Shown here piece by piece: positions 24,780 to 36,973 of a DNA stretch of 64,000 bases. Each line of letters opens with the position of its first letter. The stretch's first letter is position 1. The notes under the pieces are model-generated. The model did no database searches. It saw only the letters and a list, made by a program, of their open reading frames with translations, and was not told the origin of the DNA. Source of the stretch: Membranipora membranacea. Taxonomy: Eukaryota > Bryozoa > Gymnolaemata > Cheilostomatida > Membraniporidae. The DNA lies in NCBI GenBank assembly GCA_914767715.1, contig OU612070.1, positions 23,672,025 through 23,736,024 of the forward strand. Direction: 5' to 3'. A program made the position numbers and the translations under genes.

Positions 24780-25455
24780 AGAGCTTATCTGTAGTGGGAG
24801 AGATACTGACACGAAGCGAAACGAGTGGAGATAGAGGCAGATTTTAAAATATCGGAATGAAAAGGTTCAAGCAAAGTAACGAATAAATTCTGTAAAGATA
24901 AACCAAAGTAACGAATAGATCTGAATGTTCATTTTGCAATAATATGTCCAAAAATAAAGTTACATCAGCAACACGACAGTGAATCGGCATTGGTTCAGGC
25001 ATTATTTAGAGTTTGAAACTTTTCTCATATTAAATTATTTTATAGGTTAGGCCGTCAATATAAAATAATTTGGTCATGACAATAAGCCTTCACCAGTGAA
25101 ATTTTGGATAACATTAAAACAAAATGAAAAAATCAATTATATGTGGAATACTTATATTATATGGAAGAGTTTCTGCTCAGCTCCTCCCCTTTAGGTACAA
25201 AATTGAATACTACCTTCCTCAAGGCATGTGAGTGGTATATTGTTGTCCTTCATTCAATGGTTACATGGGAAGGATAAATAGTCAGGCTCATTTAAAACTT
25301 AAACATGTAATATAAACCGTGAACAGTGGTTCGATAAATGAACAATACATAATAATAATTAAGTGCTGACTTTGGCATAGTTATTCAAGCGAGATCAATG
25401 TGGCCGAAAGCTCCAATATTGTTCCTTAAAACTGCCTATATTTTCAAAGTAGTTT
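24780..25455. repeat. Downstream flank of the PAN/WSC gene, copy 2 of 3 (no gene attached)
   Basis: Homologous to 15790-16935 and 26580-27209 up to TTTCTTGG at about 25455. There, coding exon 9 should follow, but the 5' flank begins almost at once. Confidence 0.7.
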
Positions 25456-25469
25456 CTTGGGTTTAATGT

Positions 25470-25745
25470 TAGAAAACAACCATTTCACTGTTATGTAAAT
25501 TATTTATGGGTTGCCATAGTTTATTGTTGTAAATAATGAATAATTTGTAGTGGCAAATTGTTTTGGGAATTATATGAAAGAATAAAACGAAAGAGCATGA
25601 AAGAAAAGTGAAAAATTACATTGTCACCATAACGGTGTATTATAATATACCTACAAAGGGTCACTTATATTTGAGCCATATTTTACAGCTGCGGTGGTTA
25701 CTTATGATGACCCATACGGTTTCACCTAAATTAAAGTTCGGCCTA
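25470..25745. repeat. PAN/WSC gene 5' flank, copy d (gene body missing)
   Basis: Carries GTTATGTAAATTATTTATGG, TTTTGGGAATTAT and GTCACCATAACGG like the other copies. Adjacent to a 3' flank copy with no exons in between. Confidence 0.7.
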
Positions 25746-25929
25746 GTTAGCGGGTTCTCACAGCTTATCAGCACAAACAATATTTGCAATTGCTGCGAGA
25801 TCTCTCTCTCTCTCACCCCCATGCCAACAGCCCATTACAACTTTTCAATTTTACCCTTATCCTTACTCACGACCCCCAAATCATCTCGTGCCTCATCCTA
25901 AAGCCTTTAAATCCAAATCATTTATTTGA

Positions 25930-26560
25930 AAAAGACTCGGACACAGAAGACTCTGATACAGCAGTCCGGGCACAACATACTTGTATACATCAGACTCAGG
26001 CACAGCAGACTCGGACACAGCATACTCAGACACAGCACACTCAGACACAGCAGACTCAGACACAGCAGACTCGGACACAGCAGACTCTGACACAGCAGAC
26101 TCGGACACAGCATACTCAGACACAGCATACTCAGACACAGCAGACTCGGACATGGCGGACTCGGACACATCATGCTCAAACACAGTAGACTCAGACACAG
26201 CAGACTTGGACACAGCAGACTCTGACACAGCAGACTCGGACACAGCATACTCAGGCACAGCATACTCAGACACAGCATACTCAGACACCGCATACTCGGA
26301 CACAGCATACTCAGACACAGCAGACTCAGACACAGCATACTCGGACACAGCATACTCGGACACAGCATACTCGGACACAGCACACTCAGCACACCACACT
26401 TAGACACAGCAGACTCGGACACAGCATACTCAGACGCAGCATACTCAGACACAGCAGACTCAGACACAGCAGACTCAGACACAGCAGACTCAGACACAGC
26501 ATACTCGGACACAGCAGACTTGGACCCAACAGACTTGGACAAAGCACACTTGAAATGAAT
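25930..26560. repeat. 15 bp minisatellite, about 40 units
   Basis: The unit varies around CAGACTCGGACACAG, with a common variant CATACTCAGACACAG. Because the unit is a multiple of three and has no stop in most frames, several long open frames appear on both strands. They translate to simple pentapeptide repeats. Placed between duplication units, with no splice or start context suggesting translation. Confidence 0.9.
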
Positions 26561-26579
26561 TTCTCAAACTTAATATAGC

Positions 26580-27209
26580 GTATGTAATCAGTATATATGA
26601 GCATATACCTAGAAAAAGTCCCTAATTTTTCTCAAAACAATTCTCAGATCATAAATCAGTTGCAGTAGTTCAAAACGAGACATGGATTTAGAAATGTCTA
26701 TGAGTTTGATGTATTAACGAGTGGAAAAGAAGGGAGATTTTAAAATATCAAAGAGAAATAGTTGAAGAAAAGCATTGGTACAGTCGTTCTTCTTTTCACG
26801 ATACATTATTTATAGGTGAGGCTGCACATTTGAAATAATTTGGTCATTTGAAACCTCAAAGCAAATTCAAAATAATAATAGTACATGGAATACATATATT
26901 ATACATAGAAGGTATTCTGCTCCGCTCCTCCCTTTGCGCACAACAAAGAATACTCGCCACTTCAAAGGATTTGAGTGGTATATTGTTGTCCTTCAAAATG
27001 GGTGCCTAGGGAGGTGTATGCATAGACAGGGCTGTTAATAACTGAAACACATGAGATAAACTGTGACCAAGTAGTACTGTAAATGAACAATACATCTATA
27101 ACAGTAAATGAACACTACATTATTATGTGAGTGCTGACTTTGGGATGGTTATTCCAATTGTTCCTTAAAACTGCCGGTATCTTCAAAAGTAATTTCTTGG
27201 GTAGGCATC
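26580..27209. repeat. Downstream flank of the PAN/WSC gene, copy 3 of 3
   Basis: 3' flank of paralogue 2, homologous to the two other copies. Lacks the TA-flanked MITE. Confidence 0.7.
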
Positions 27210-30200
27210 TCAAAACTCCCCTCTACCTGACCAACCTCCACCCGACCCACCTCCACCCGAACCATCTCTGCTAGACCCACCTGGCCCATCTCCACCCATC
27301 CAATCTCCCTCTATTGGTTCCAATTCCACAGGTACTGGCGTGTAATGGCAGAAAACAGTAGAGTAATGAACAACGTCCTGATTCAGCCTGAAAGTTCCTT
27401 CTATTAGTTCTTGATCTGCTGTGCCTAGCTCACACAATCTACTGGAGTAGTTGTAGTTGATGGCTACACAATCAGTTGTTTCTGTACATGTTAACACACA
27501 ATCATACTCAGATTCAGCATCCATCGACTTCAAACTCAGTGATGTCATCATGTATCCTGTCCATACACAGTACTCTCTCTTCTCGTCTTCAGCATCGGCT
27601 TTATAAATATTAAAACTATCAAATTAAAATTGTTGTTGTTTGCTATTATTTTTGATAAATATTATATTTCTTTGCAATCCTTACAATTCATGCCATCAGA
27701 GTTGAAATATAGTGTTTGTATGCAGTAATTTATTGCAGAGCATTGACGAAAACTATCATTTGACAGGATTGTTTTGATCAAGCTGCCCTTCACTAACCTT
27801 GATCTGCATATTCCCATACAGAGTTCATCCAGCGACCACCACACTTTTGATTTTCATTACCTGGACACGCCCGGTCACATCCAGAGGCAGATCCATGTCG
27901 GTCATAATTACCATCTCCACAAAAGCACTCTGTTCTGGACTGCAAACCAGCATACTTATACCCTGATAAAACATAAGATAAGATAAAATGAAACAAGAAG
28001 AAGCCATCACAACACACTTGGGTCCATATCCAATTTGATAGCCAAAGTTTGTAACACAATCTGCGTTGACAAATTATTTCAGTTTTACCGCATGCAATTC
28101 CAAATATTCGCTAATATCCAGTATTATTGACAGGACAAATTATAAAATTTTGACAAATTTCTTTACAATATTTTCGAAGATAAGTTTCTCTCATTTTTAC
28201 ACTTATGATCCCATTCGTTTTGGGCCAAGTTTATATCCTGAATGGTGATAGATGCCGTAATACTAATACTCGGACATACCTTCCAGCTTTTCCAATTCTA
28301 TCATTTTTATTATTATGTATTTGTGGCACTCCTTAAGTACCAGAGTAACAGAATGAATGTTCCTTATTTGTTGGGTTACTCTAACCAAAACTTCATGTCT
28401 CGTTGATGCCCTCTCCATTAGATAAAATAATGTGTAGAAATATACCTTTATTTGTACAGATGTGCAGGCATACTTCTACTGAGTTGATCCCACCCACATT
28501 TTTACTAAATGAGCTCAAAGCCCTCTCAGGTCGGTCCTGGTAACAGCCGATGTATACAGGCACTGTAATAAGTATAAAGTGTAATCTTGTATAATTTACA
28601 AAATGTTTAGCGTGATGAAAAAAAACGAAGAACATTGTTGATCCTAAGCCGACATTCCTATTCCAAAAATACAATATTTTTTGTGACATGTGTTTATACC
28701 CATATAGGTGAGACCACCAAGGTACTATGAATATACATATTTCTCACACAAGGGGTAATTATCTCAATTATACAGGGGGTGATGTCCATTATACAAGTTA
28801 CATGATTGAATGTCATCTGAACCTAACACTATACACTGCTGCATTCAGTTGACAGTCACCTTCCTCTGAGCTGGCTGTATACACAAACAGCAAAAAATGT
28901 GTAGTTGCTGGATTTTCCAGCCAGATTATAGAGTTTTAGGCATAGCAACAATTCGTGGTGACCAGTTACATGTGTCAGTTGACAAGGAACCAGACTCAAT
29001 AATGTGTTTTGATCTTTTATAGGACCTTTTTCTTAGCTTGATAATTTTTGCATATTTACCACCAGTATCTTTTTACTATGAGTTTGTTATATGAATAACC
29101 CACAATTAAGAATTAGATTAGATTGTGACCATAAAACCGTGTTCGTCTGTTCAGTTCCGCTTATAGTTGCTGAGAAAAATCGGATCATTAACACCAATTT
29201 TGTCTTGTACACATAAACGGATGGAAACATTTTAGAGAGGAGCAAGATTGACGCGTTTCTGAATCATGACTTTACCTTGTTCTGAAAATATCTGCAAAGT
29301 TGTCTCTCCAAATATTGATGCAGATTGAAGCTCATCCAGATTGTAAACGTCCCCTTTATTTTTACATTGGGAGAAGCCGAGTAAGGTATCTGAGTTATAG
29401 ATATTATTCCATAGATTAACACATGACACTGAGCCGGCTGTGACCTGATTGTGATCAAACCCTCCTGTAACATAAACCAAGCCAGCATCATGATGAGGCT
29501 AACTCAGTTGAAAGTTCATCAAGTCAAGGGGTATCACTACTTTGAGACAACATGCAGACATCCTATCATACAAATTTTTGCATTGGTAAGGTAGAAAACA
29601 ATCAATCAATACCAATACCGTCTATGTCTTTGTCTTTGTCTAGCCACCAGAGAGACATCTTATATACTAGGAGATTTCATAACAATATATGACATATTCG
29701 TTTTGTCTATATAATATATCAATGAGCTTACCGCCAAGTTCATCCTGCTCATTGAAGAACACTAGTTGTACATCCTGGGCTATTCTTGGAGTATTCGATA
29801 TTATTTCGTGACTCTGCACTGCTGACAAATCCCACAATGGACTGCCGTCAATAAGAACATGTAGCTAAAAAATTACAAATTATCTACAAATATAATTTCT
29901 TTTTTTTAAATGAGAGAAATCATGTTACTTAAGCCGATGACTTTTCAGTGATTTTGCTTCTGACAAACTTCCAGATTGTACAGACAGTGGGGGATCCCTT
30001 GTGAAAAATTCGTTTCCGAATTTTATCTAGCATAAAGTCACCTTCAATGCTTGTATAGGTCAATTAACTTCCACTTGGATGAAAGCTTCACAAATCTTTC
30101 CTATATAAGGCATACTCAAGAAAGAAAAAAACGTACTTCATAAACCCAACATCTATGGTGTGTGTCAGGAAACTCAAACTTTAGAATCGTCCTGATGATC

Positions 30201-32588
30201 AGAGCCAATGTGCAGGCTCTGATTTGATTGAGTAATTGGTTGGAAAGAGTGCAAATGCCAGCTCATTAAAAGTATCTATTGAGATATTGTGAAAGTGAAC
30301 CTGATTTACTTTCACTTTCACTTTATATCTACTATATATATGACTACTTCTTTTAACATCCTTCAACAACATCTACATTCATCAACAACTCTACGTACAT
30401 TTAAATTTGCACTGTCAAAACATCTGTTTTCATTGAATTGAGTTTTATTCCCTTGATTTTATTTCGATTGGTTTTTTCTTTGGTTTCTTTGCACATCAGG
30501 GAGAACATCTTCGGATGATGGTTGTTGCAATAAAAATGTAGGCCTATATATATATATCCATAGGTAGTTTCAGGAAAGTACCATCTTACCTGGCGTTGGC
30601 TCTTTCCCTCTTACCAGCAAAAGAAACATAGAAAATAAATACAAACCCCAAGAGTCCAGCTGCCGGATCCCATTTCATTCAGCTCTGTGTAATCCTGCTG
30701 AACACATATGAAAGTCCATTCATCCGTAGCCAATTTAGTACCCTCATGAACAAGGTTCTCCTTGTTAGCTGTTAATATAATGTCATGGCGATCCTCAAAC
30801 TCAAGGTATTCTATGACAACAAAATCATCATCGCCTGAAATAAAAATCAGTAAAATTACCAAATAAGAGCAACAGCAAATTGCTAAATAAGATAATGATC
30901 ATCACTAAAACCAGCAGGCATAGACGCCATAAAAAAAGTGGAGATGCCTGAGCAATTTAGAATATAAGAATTTGTAACATTCTGGTTTGCAGGACATGCC
31001 CAGCACGGCACATAACAGAGAGTTGTCATGTTAGCGTCTTAGACACGTTATCTTTTGGTTTCCCCAAAATCAATGTATTGGCTCTGATAAGAGCCGACAC
31101 ATTGGCTACTTTGACACTACTGTGCCATAGAGACATTAGATATTTACACACACACACACACGTAAAAATATATTTATGTGTATAATTACTCTGTGGCGAG
31201 AGCTTAGCTCAGCTCATGCTCCTACCTGCAGTTGCCATACTGAGTAGAAAATCCCCATTTGTATTAAATTGCTTAAAGCTCCACCAGTAGCACATGGTCC
31301 ATTTATCAGCAGGTAAAGTCACAGGTGTTATGAAGTAGTTAGACACAGAGGTATACTCATTATATAATGTAACACCTCTCATCTGTGGTGATTTGACTAT
31401 CAGAGCCTCATCTACAAAATGAATTTATAGTTTAGACAATGTTTCATGACATGACATGAATTTAGCAAGGATAGGAACCAGATATGTGTCAAAGTTGTAA
31501 TAATTTTTCTTAATATTTTAGAAATCATTTCGGGTCTTAGATTCTTTTGATCTGCCAAGTAATAACATGGAAAGCTTAGTTAAAGCAAACTGGGAGAAAA
31601 CCCTTTTGCTGGAGAACTTTGCATTGTTTAAAAGTGAAGTAACTATAATTTCCCTGTGTTGGTAATTGGTGAATTTCTAGATTAAGTAAAGGAAAGACGT
31701 ATGGTTCTAATCCTCGTCACAAACTAATATTAATTTGTTATAATTTAATGATATGAAAGAGTTATTGCTGATTACTGAGAAGTCGCCGATCATTCCTGTA
31801 TGACTGGATAATAGAGAAAACCATATAGATAAGCAGATATAAATACTCACCTGGAGCTTTGTTCTTGGAGACCGAGCGAATGGTGACCACATCAGCCAAT
31901 CTTTTCTTCACATAGACAGATCTAGGATCAGTTTGTTGGTTAGTCTGCACCACCTCAGCTCCAGCACCAGACATGGAGCAGGTAGAGTCATCAGCAGTGT
32001 ACACATATACAGCACATGAAGAGTTACCTGAGCAGAGTGTCCGACACAGACCTTCTGCTGATGTGCTGACCTGAGTATCAGGTGTCAGCAGTGACACAAA
32101 CTTTGTCTGTAGATACTTTGTGTCATCTAAAGTTTTGTAAATAAATGCAAATTCTTCACTAGTTAGGTTCTGGCTGTTTGAAGTTCATGACAGAGAAATA
32201 GCCTGATATAATAATATGCTGGTTTAAAGTGCTAGGACTGGAGAACAGGGAGGGGGCAGAATAATCAGTTTAATGATTGTGTCCTCCATATTTCCTACCA
32301 AGGAGGAGCTTCATTCAAAAACGGGATCAGTAAACTTGGCACTCAAGGAAACAAGATGATACAAGGCTCATCTTGCTGTTAGAACACCAGTATTCTGCAG
32401 CCAATGATGTAGGTTCTCTGACAAGAGCACACTGTCTTTTACACCCAATGCTTAATCACAATAATTTAGCTGTTTCATTTTTTTTTAATCTCGAGGTCGA
32501 GTAAATATAAAAACTTACAGCAGTCGCCTGCAACTAATGGTAAGAAGATAGCAGAGAATATGGTGAGCTTTGAGATCCTGATCATCAT
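27210..32588 (-). CDS. Secreted PAN / pentraxin-like / WSC / PAN protein, paralogue 2 (9 exons, 570 aa)
   Basis: Exons (right to left): 32519-32588, 31851-32126, 31226-31411, 30647-30834, 29732-29864, 29276-29464, 28446-28562, 27798-27962, 27210-27598. Total 1713 nt with all phases closed. Seven internal exons have exactly the lengths seen in paralogue 1. Exon 1 gives the signal peptide MMIRISKLTIFSAIFLPLVAG. PAN-like, LamG/pentraxin-like, eight-Cys WSC (GCYQD to CDRACPGNENQKCGG) and PAN (YDCVLTCTETTDC) domains follow. The Gly/Ser-rich tail ends GGGWSGRGEF and is 12 residues longer than in paralogue 1. WSC domains bind glycans in fungi and animals, so a secreted lectin, matrix or immune role is an inference. 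Each paralogue has its own promoter flank. Confidence 0.87.
30330..30560 (+). mobile_element. LINE 3' tail fragment
   Basis: The + strand frame ending SSTTLRTFKFALSKHLFSLN, then stop, looks like the extreme C-terminus of a non-LTR reverse transcriptase polyprotein. A short tail to GCAATAAAAATG follows. Located in an intron of paralogue 2. Confidence 0.5.
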
Positions 32589-32589
32589 T

Positions 32590-32880
32590 ACAACATCACA
32601 TCCACAAGCAGGAGAATTAGAGATGTGATTATGTCTAATTTGGTGATGTGATGATGGCTGTCTTTTTCATGGGTCAACTTTATTGAGCTGATGATATGAA
32701 TAATAAATGACGTAAAATCGATACCTATTACATATCTGTCAAAGATTTCTATAAGCTAATGTAATGTAAATCGTTTATGGGTAACTATGGTCAATTATTG
32801 CGAATAATGAATTATTTGTTATGGAAAACTCTTTTGGGAATTTTCAAAAAGAGTTTAAAGAGGTACATGGGGAAGGGAGG
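32590..32880. promoter_or_regulatory. 5' flank of paralogue 2 (flank copy e)
   Basis: Upstream of exon 1 on the - strand. Contains TAATGTAAATCGTTTATGG and TTTTGGGAATTTTC shared with the other flank copies. Confidence 0.5.
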
Positions 32881-33889
32881 ACACTGGGATTAATCATAAT
32901 TAGTATTTTCTATTGAGAAGCCAAACCATTGGATAATGAGTGACATGTCACTCCGAGTTACCACTTTTAGCCTGGTGCATATTCCATTTGGGTCTTACAG
33001 GAATTGAGCCTGCATCTTTCCAGTGTTTTTTCAAGTGTGTTATGCAAGAAAGCAGGAACTCATGTGCCCTCGCAGCTTTGCAAACATCCCAATAGTTGCA
33101 GTGAATATGACTGCAATGTTTATGTGATGTTCATTCCTAAAGATGTTTCTAGATTGACAATAAAAGTATATATATATATAAATAATATGTTGCAAGGAAG
33201 CGACACTTTACATCAGCTGATAAAAACATATTTGACTTTGTGTACAAGCAAGTATCATTGGTCTCCTGCTATCTCACTGTATAACAGGGGTGTTTGTTTA
33301 GAAGAGATAGTAGGGGAGGCAAAAGTCTGAGGCGAGTCCAAAACATCACCGGTAACCTCCTCCCCGGACAATTGAAGTTATATAATGAGCAAATGGAAAT
33401 CCCAGAGGAGCTGGTTCTGATATGGATTATTCGATTATAGTGTATTTAGCTCTCTAGCTCTCAGAGACATCAAATTCGGTAAATAGGTGGTCCAATATGT
33501 ACGGTACAAGTTTACGATTAAAGAATGAAGGTGTAATGGTGTAAGGTTTTACGGCTTTATGGTTTTAGGGCCAGTGCAAGTGCGCGGTCTGGGGCGAGGA
33601 AGAGGTAAAGGATGAGGGTGGGTATGGGTCAAAAGTCCTTATTGTCTAGCCGCATTGGGATGTGAGAGTCACAAATGCGAGTTTTTGTCTGCGCTTCAAA
33701 TGTCTCCAAGTTGCCTGCAGTATCTTTCCTACCCCTGAAAAGCTGTGATAGGCCTCATGAGGGAGAGCAGCTCTGATTCCACCCTTATTTTATTTTACTT
33801 TGGGTGAGACCGCATGGGTCATCACTCATCATAAATGTCCGCTACAGCTTGAAAAATAAATTATGTCACTTATGTGTTGCCCTATGTAG
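32881..33889. other. Spacer upstream of paralogue 2
   Basis: No gene recognised. An open frame at 33004-33330 has no family features. Confidence 0.4.
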
Positions 33890-34216
33890 GGATATTCAGC
33901 GCACCGTTATTGTGCCAATGCCAATGGAACTATTCACCTTTCTTTCATACTCTTTCATTTAACTCTTTTTTAAAATTCCCAGAAGAGGTTTCTATAACAA
34001 GTAATTTATTATTTCAATTATATACCATGGTAACCCATACATAATTTACATTACATTTCAATACATTAGCTTATAGTGATCTGTGACAGACATGTAATAC
34101 ATGTAATACTACGATTTTAAGACATCTATTATTATTTTAATCAGCTCCATGGGATCGAGCACAAAAAATATAATATCATATCACTTTCTCCTGACCGTGG
34201 TTGTGATGTAGCATCG
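33890..34216. repeat. PAN/WSC gene 5' flank, copy f, inverted
   Basis: The complement of the other flank copies: AAAATTCCCAGAAG, CATAATTTACATTACA and CCGTTATTGTG. It leads into the inverted exon 1 on the + strand. Confidence 0.75.
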
Positions 34217-34722
34217 ATGATCAGGATCTCAAAGCTCATTATATTCTGTTCTATCTTCTTACCATTAGCTTCCGGCGATTGTTGTAAGTTTTTTATTTTC
34301 ACTCGACCTCAATATTAAAAGAAATGTTAAACAGCTAGATTATTGTGAGGTAAAAACAACTCACATTTGAAAAATTTCTGATTAGGCCTGACTGCGGGAC
34401 CAAATGATCATTTGTGCTAGCACATATTCAAATATATTTTCATGCAAAAATAGCATAGCATGTAAGCAGCACCAGAAATTTTACAAAACTGAACATGCAT
34501 TATTGGCTGCAGATTATTGGGGCTCTGACAGTTTTTCATTTATAAAACTTTAGATGACACGAAATATCTTCGGGGAAAGTTTGTATCACTGCTGACACCT
34601 GATACTCAGGTCAGCACATCAGTAGAAGGTCTGTGTTGGACACTTTGCTCTGGTAATTTTTCATGTGCTGTATATGTGTACACTGCTGATGACTCTACCT
34701 GCTCCATGTCTGGTGCTGGAGC
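34217..34722 (+). pseudogene. Inverted, truncated PAN/WSC gene copy (exon 1 and part of exon 2)
   Basis: Exon 1 at 34217-34283 is intact, with signal peptide MIRISKLIIFCSIFLPLASG and donor GTAAGT. Exon 2 starts at 34554 and follows the paralogues through CSMSGAGA. It breaks at about 34722 into a 5' flank copy in the opposite gene orientation. No later exons follow. At most a short secreted peptide could be made. Confidence 0.85.
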
Positions 34723-34985
34723 TTGGCTTATGGAGTTGATGAAAACAATAATAGATGGCTTAAAATCGATAAATATTACATTTCTGTCACAGATTTCTAT
34801 AAGTTGATTTCACTGTAATGTAAATTATTTATTGGTTACCATGGTCTATTATCGCAAATAATAAATAATTTGTTATGTCAAAGTCTTTTGGGAATTTTAA
34901 AAAATGAAAGGTAAGTAGTTTCATTGTCACATTAATTGTGCACTATAATATCATTGAAACCGTCATCAGCATTTTGATCATTCAA
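34723..34985. repeat. PAN/WSC gene 5' flank, copy g
   Basis: Flank in the orientation of the - strand genes (TGTAATGTAAATTATTTATT, TTTTGGGAATTTT). It is fused to the truncated exon 2 of the inverted copy; its own exon 1 is missing. Confidence 0.75.
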
Positions 34986-35399
34986 ATATTTGTGGTGCAA
35001 ATATTCTTGGTTTTCATTGCAGGGAGGGTTATCCCCTCTAGGTTACAGGTACCCATGGTACTCAAGCCCTACATATATATCTATAATTCTGGCTACTCTT
35101 TTTATTGAAGAGGCAGAGGGGGATCTTTTTACTGTATGTGGGGTTTGTTAAACCCACAAACGTCGCAAACATCAAAACATTGTAATCTAACATACCACTA
35201 AGGTCGCAATCCCAGAAAAAGGTCTACTGAGTAAAGAATTCTTGAATCATTCCGAAGGTACAACATTTTCACATCTACACATTATGATAACAATAATCTG
35301 AACAGGATATAATATAATGTTGCTGTCCGTCTAGGTAGACGATGACTGCACCGGCGACTAGGTTTCTGAGTCGTTAGTGCCACTTTTTCAACCACTGAC

Positions 35400-35675
35400 A
35401 GCTTTAACCCAGCGTGAAGCATAGCGATACAAGACCGGAGCTGCAGTGGTTCATGACAGCATCCTCCTGTATAGAGCTATACCATACAGGAGAGTTCTTT
35501 AATCTGCATGCACGATGGTGTTGTACATACAGAAGACCTCCATTATTTATAGTCCTGATCCGAAGGGACTGTGTGATCAGTCAAAGTCGAAACGACTTTC
35601 GGTCCCGGACGGGGTTTGAACCCACAACCGGCTGGTCAAGTGGCAGACACACTAACCACTGAGCCAATATGGATA
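35400..35675 (-). mobile_element. tRNA-derived SINE, family 3
   Basis: On the - strand the head has A box TGGCTCAGTGG and B box GGTTCAAACCC. A body of about 190 bases containing GACCGAAAGTCGTTTCGAC follows. Distinct from families 1 and 2. Confidence 0.75.
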
Positions 35676-36459
35676 ATTATCGTATAATAGGTGGTGATTT
35701 TACGACATTGCAATGGTATTTTCATCACTCGCCTGAGCAACTTTGATCAAATTTTGAGCTTGTTGTTTTCAATTTTCGCAGCCCAATTAAAATTGAATTC
35801 ACCACGTAAGGTTGCAGAGTCCAATGAAATTTGTTAACTCAAATCCTGGTTGGAAAAATACTTTTGAAAATTTAAGAAGCCTTGACTGTAGACTGCGAAT
35901 CAATGAAAATGCAATTGCAATTTTACAGAATTTATTATCACTTCGTGACCCAGTGGCTCATTGTGAACGGCCTTAGTTTATTAGCATTAAAGGTAAACAG
36001 AGGTTTCAAACGCGGAAAGCCACTTCTTTTAGCAGGACATTGCAGAGGTTGCAATTCTTACGATCTTTTTAAACATAACTGATTGTGATAAATTAATACC
36101 TCAATATTAATGTAAACCTATGTTCAATCAAATCCTTGCATCAAGACAAAAGCACAGCTCAAAATAGATGGAAAATAACACTATTACAGTCAGAATATTT
36201 CCAGAGTCTTGAGCATGTAATGAAAGTAAGAGGTTATCTAGGTCATCATTAAGTGTGAGATTTTTGTTATTACTTCCGGTTGGCAAGTAACAAGGATTTC
36301 TAAAAGTGTTTGATAACAGAGAGAAGAGAAGACAGTAAGAGAGGTGCCATCGGATGCGGCAAAGAACAAATACATACAGCAGAGCCTACCTAGGGCCTGA
36401 TAAACTTGCATAGGCCAGGCTACACTCCTAGATATAGAATTCAACAGTTTCCTGCTTTA
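35676..36459. other. Intergenic sequence without a recognised gene
   Basis: No convincing coding frame or repeat seen. Confidence 0.4.
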
Positions 36460-36461
36460 TA

Positions 36462-36970
36462 GACAGTTTTCTGAGCTCTGATTTAGGCCTCAATTCAGAG
36501 TTGTCCTCTCTCCAGTTTGGTACTTTTAACCCAATCCGCATAGGAAAAACGTGCTGAAAAGAGGGTTCTCTTGAAAACCGCTTGTGTTAGAATAAAAATG
36601 ATTTTTGATTCAGAATCTGCAACATTGAAAACTCATATGGACATATTTTGGGAAATAATTTTAGTATTTGGATAGTCAATTATAGCATTTTCTGCCTGTT
36701 TTGCGGACAATTTGGCAGAATTTTTCATGATTTTCGTCACTAAAAATTAAGATTTATCAACATTCAAGCCTCCAATGATTTGGAAACCCTGTCCCACAGG
36801 GGTTTCAATGGTTCAGACTCTGAATCAAAAATCATTTTTATCCTTACATAAGCGGTTATCAAGATAACCCTCTTTCAGCAGGTTTTTCCTATGCAGCGTG
36901 GGTTAAAAGTACCAAACTGGAGAGAGGACAACTCTGAATTTAGGCATCTATAAGAGCTCAGAAAACTGTC
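36462..36970. mobile_element. MITE with inverted repeats of about 150 bp and TA flanks
   Basis: The left end GACAGTTTTCTGAGCTCT and the right end AGAGCTCAGAAAACTGTC are exact complements. The arms continue through the complementary GAGTTGTCCTCTCTCCAGTT and GATTTTTGATTCAGA blocks. TA occurs on each side (36460-36461, 36971-36972). No coding content. Fits a Tc1/mariner-type MITE. Confidence 0.8.
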
Positions 36971-36973
36971 TAT

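Noticed and set aside
25893-26604. Several long overlapping open frames with AVSES / SDTAD pentapeptide repeats on both strands
   Set aside because: They are the translation of a 15 bp minisatellite without stops; no splice or start context and no consistent single frame.
33004-33330. 108-residue open frame upstream of paralogue 2
   Set aside because: No family features, no splice context, and the AT-rich composition of its surroundings.
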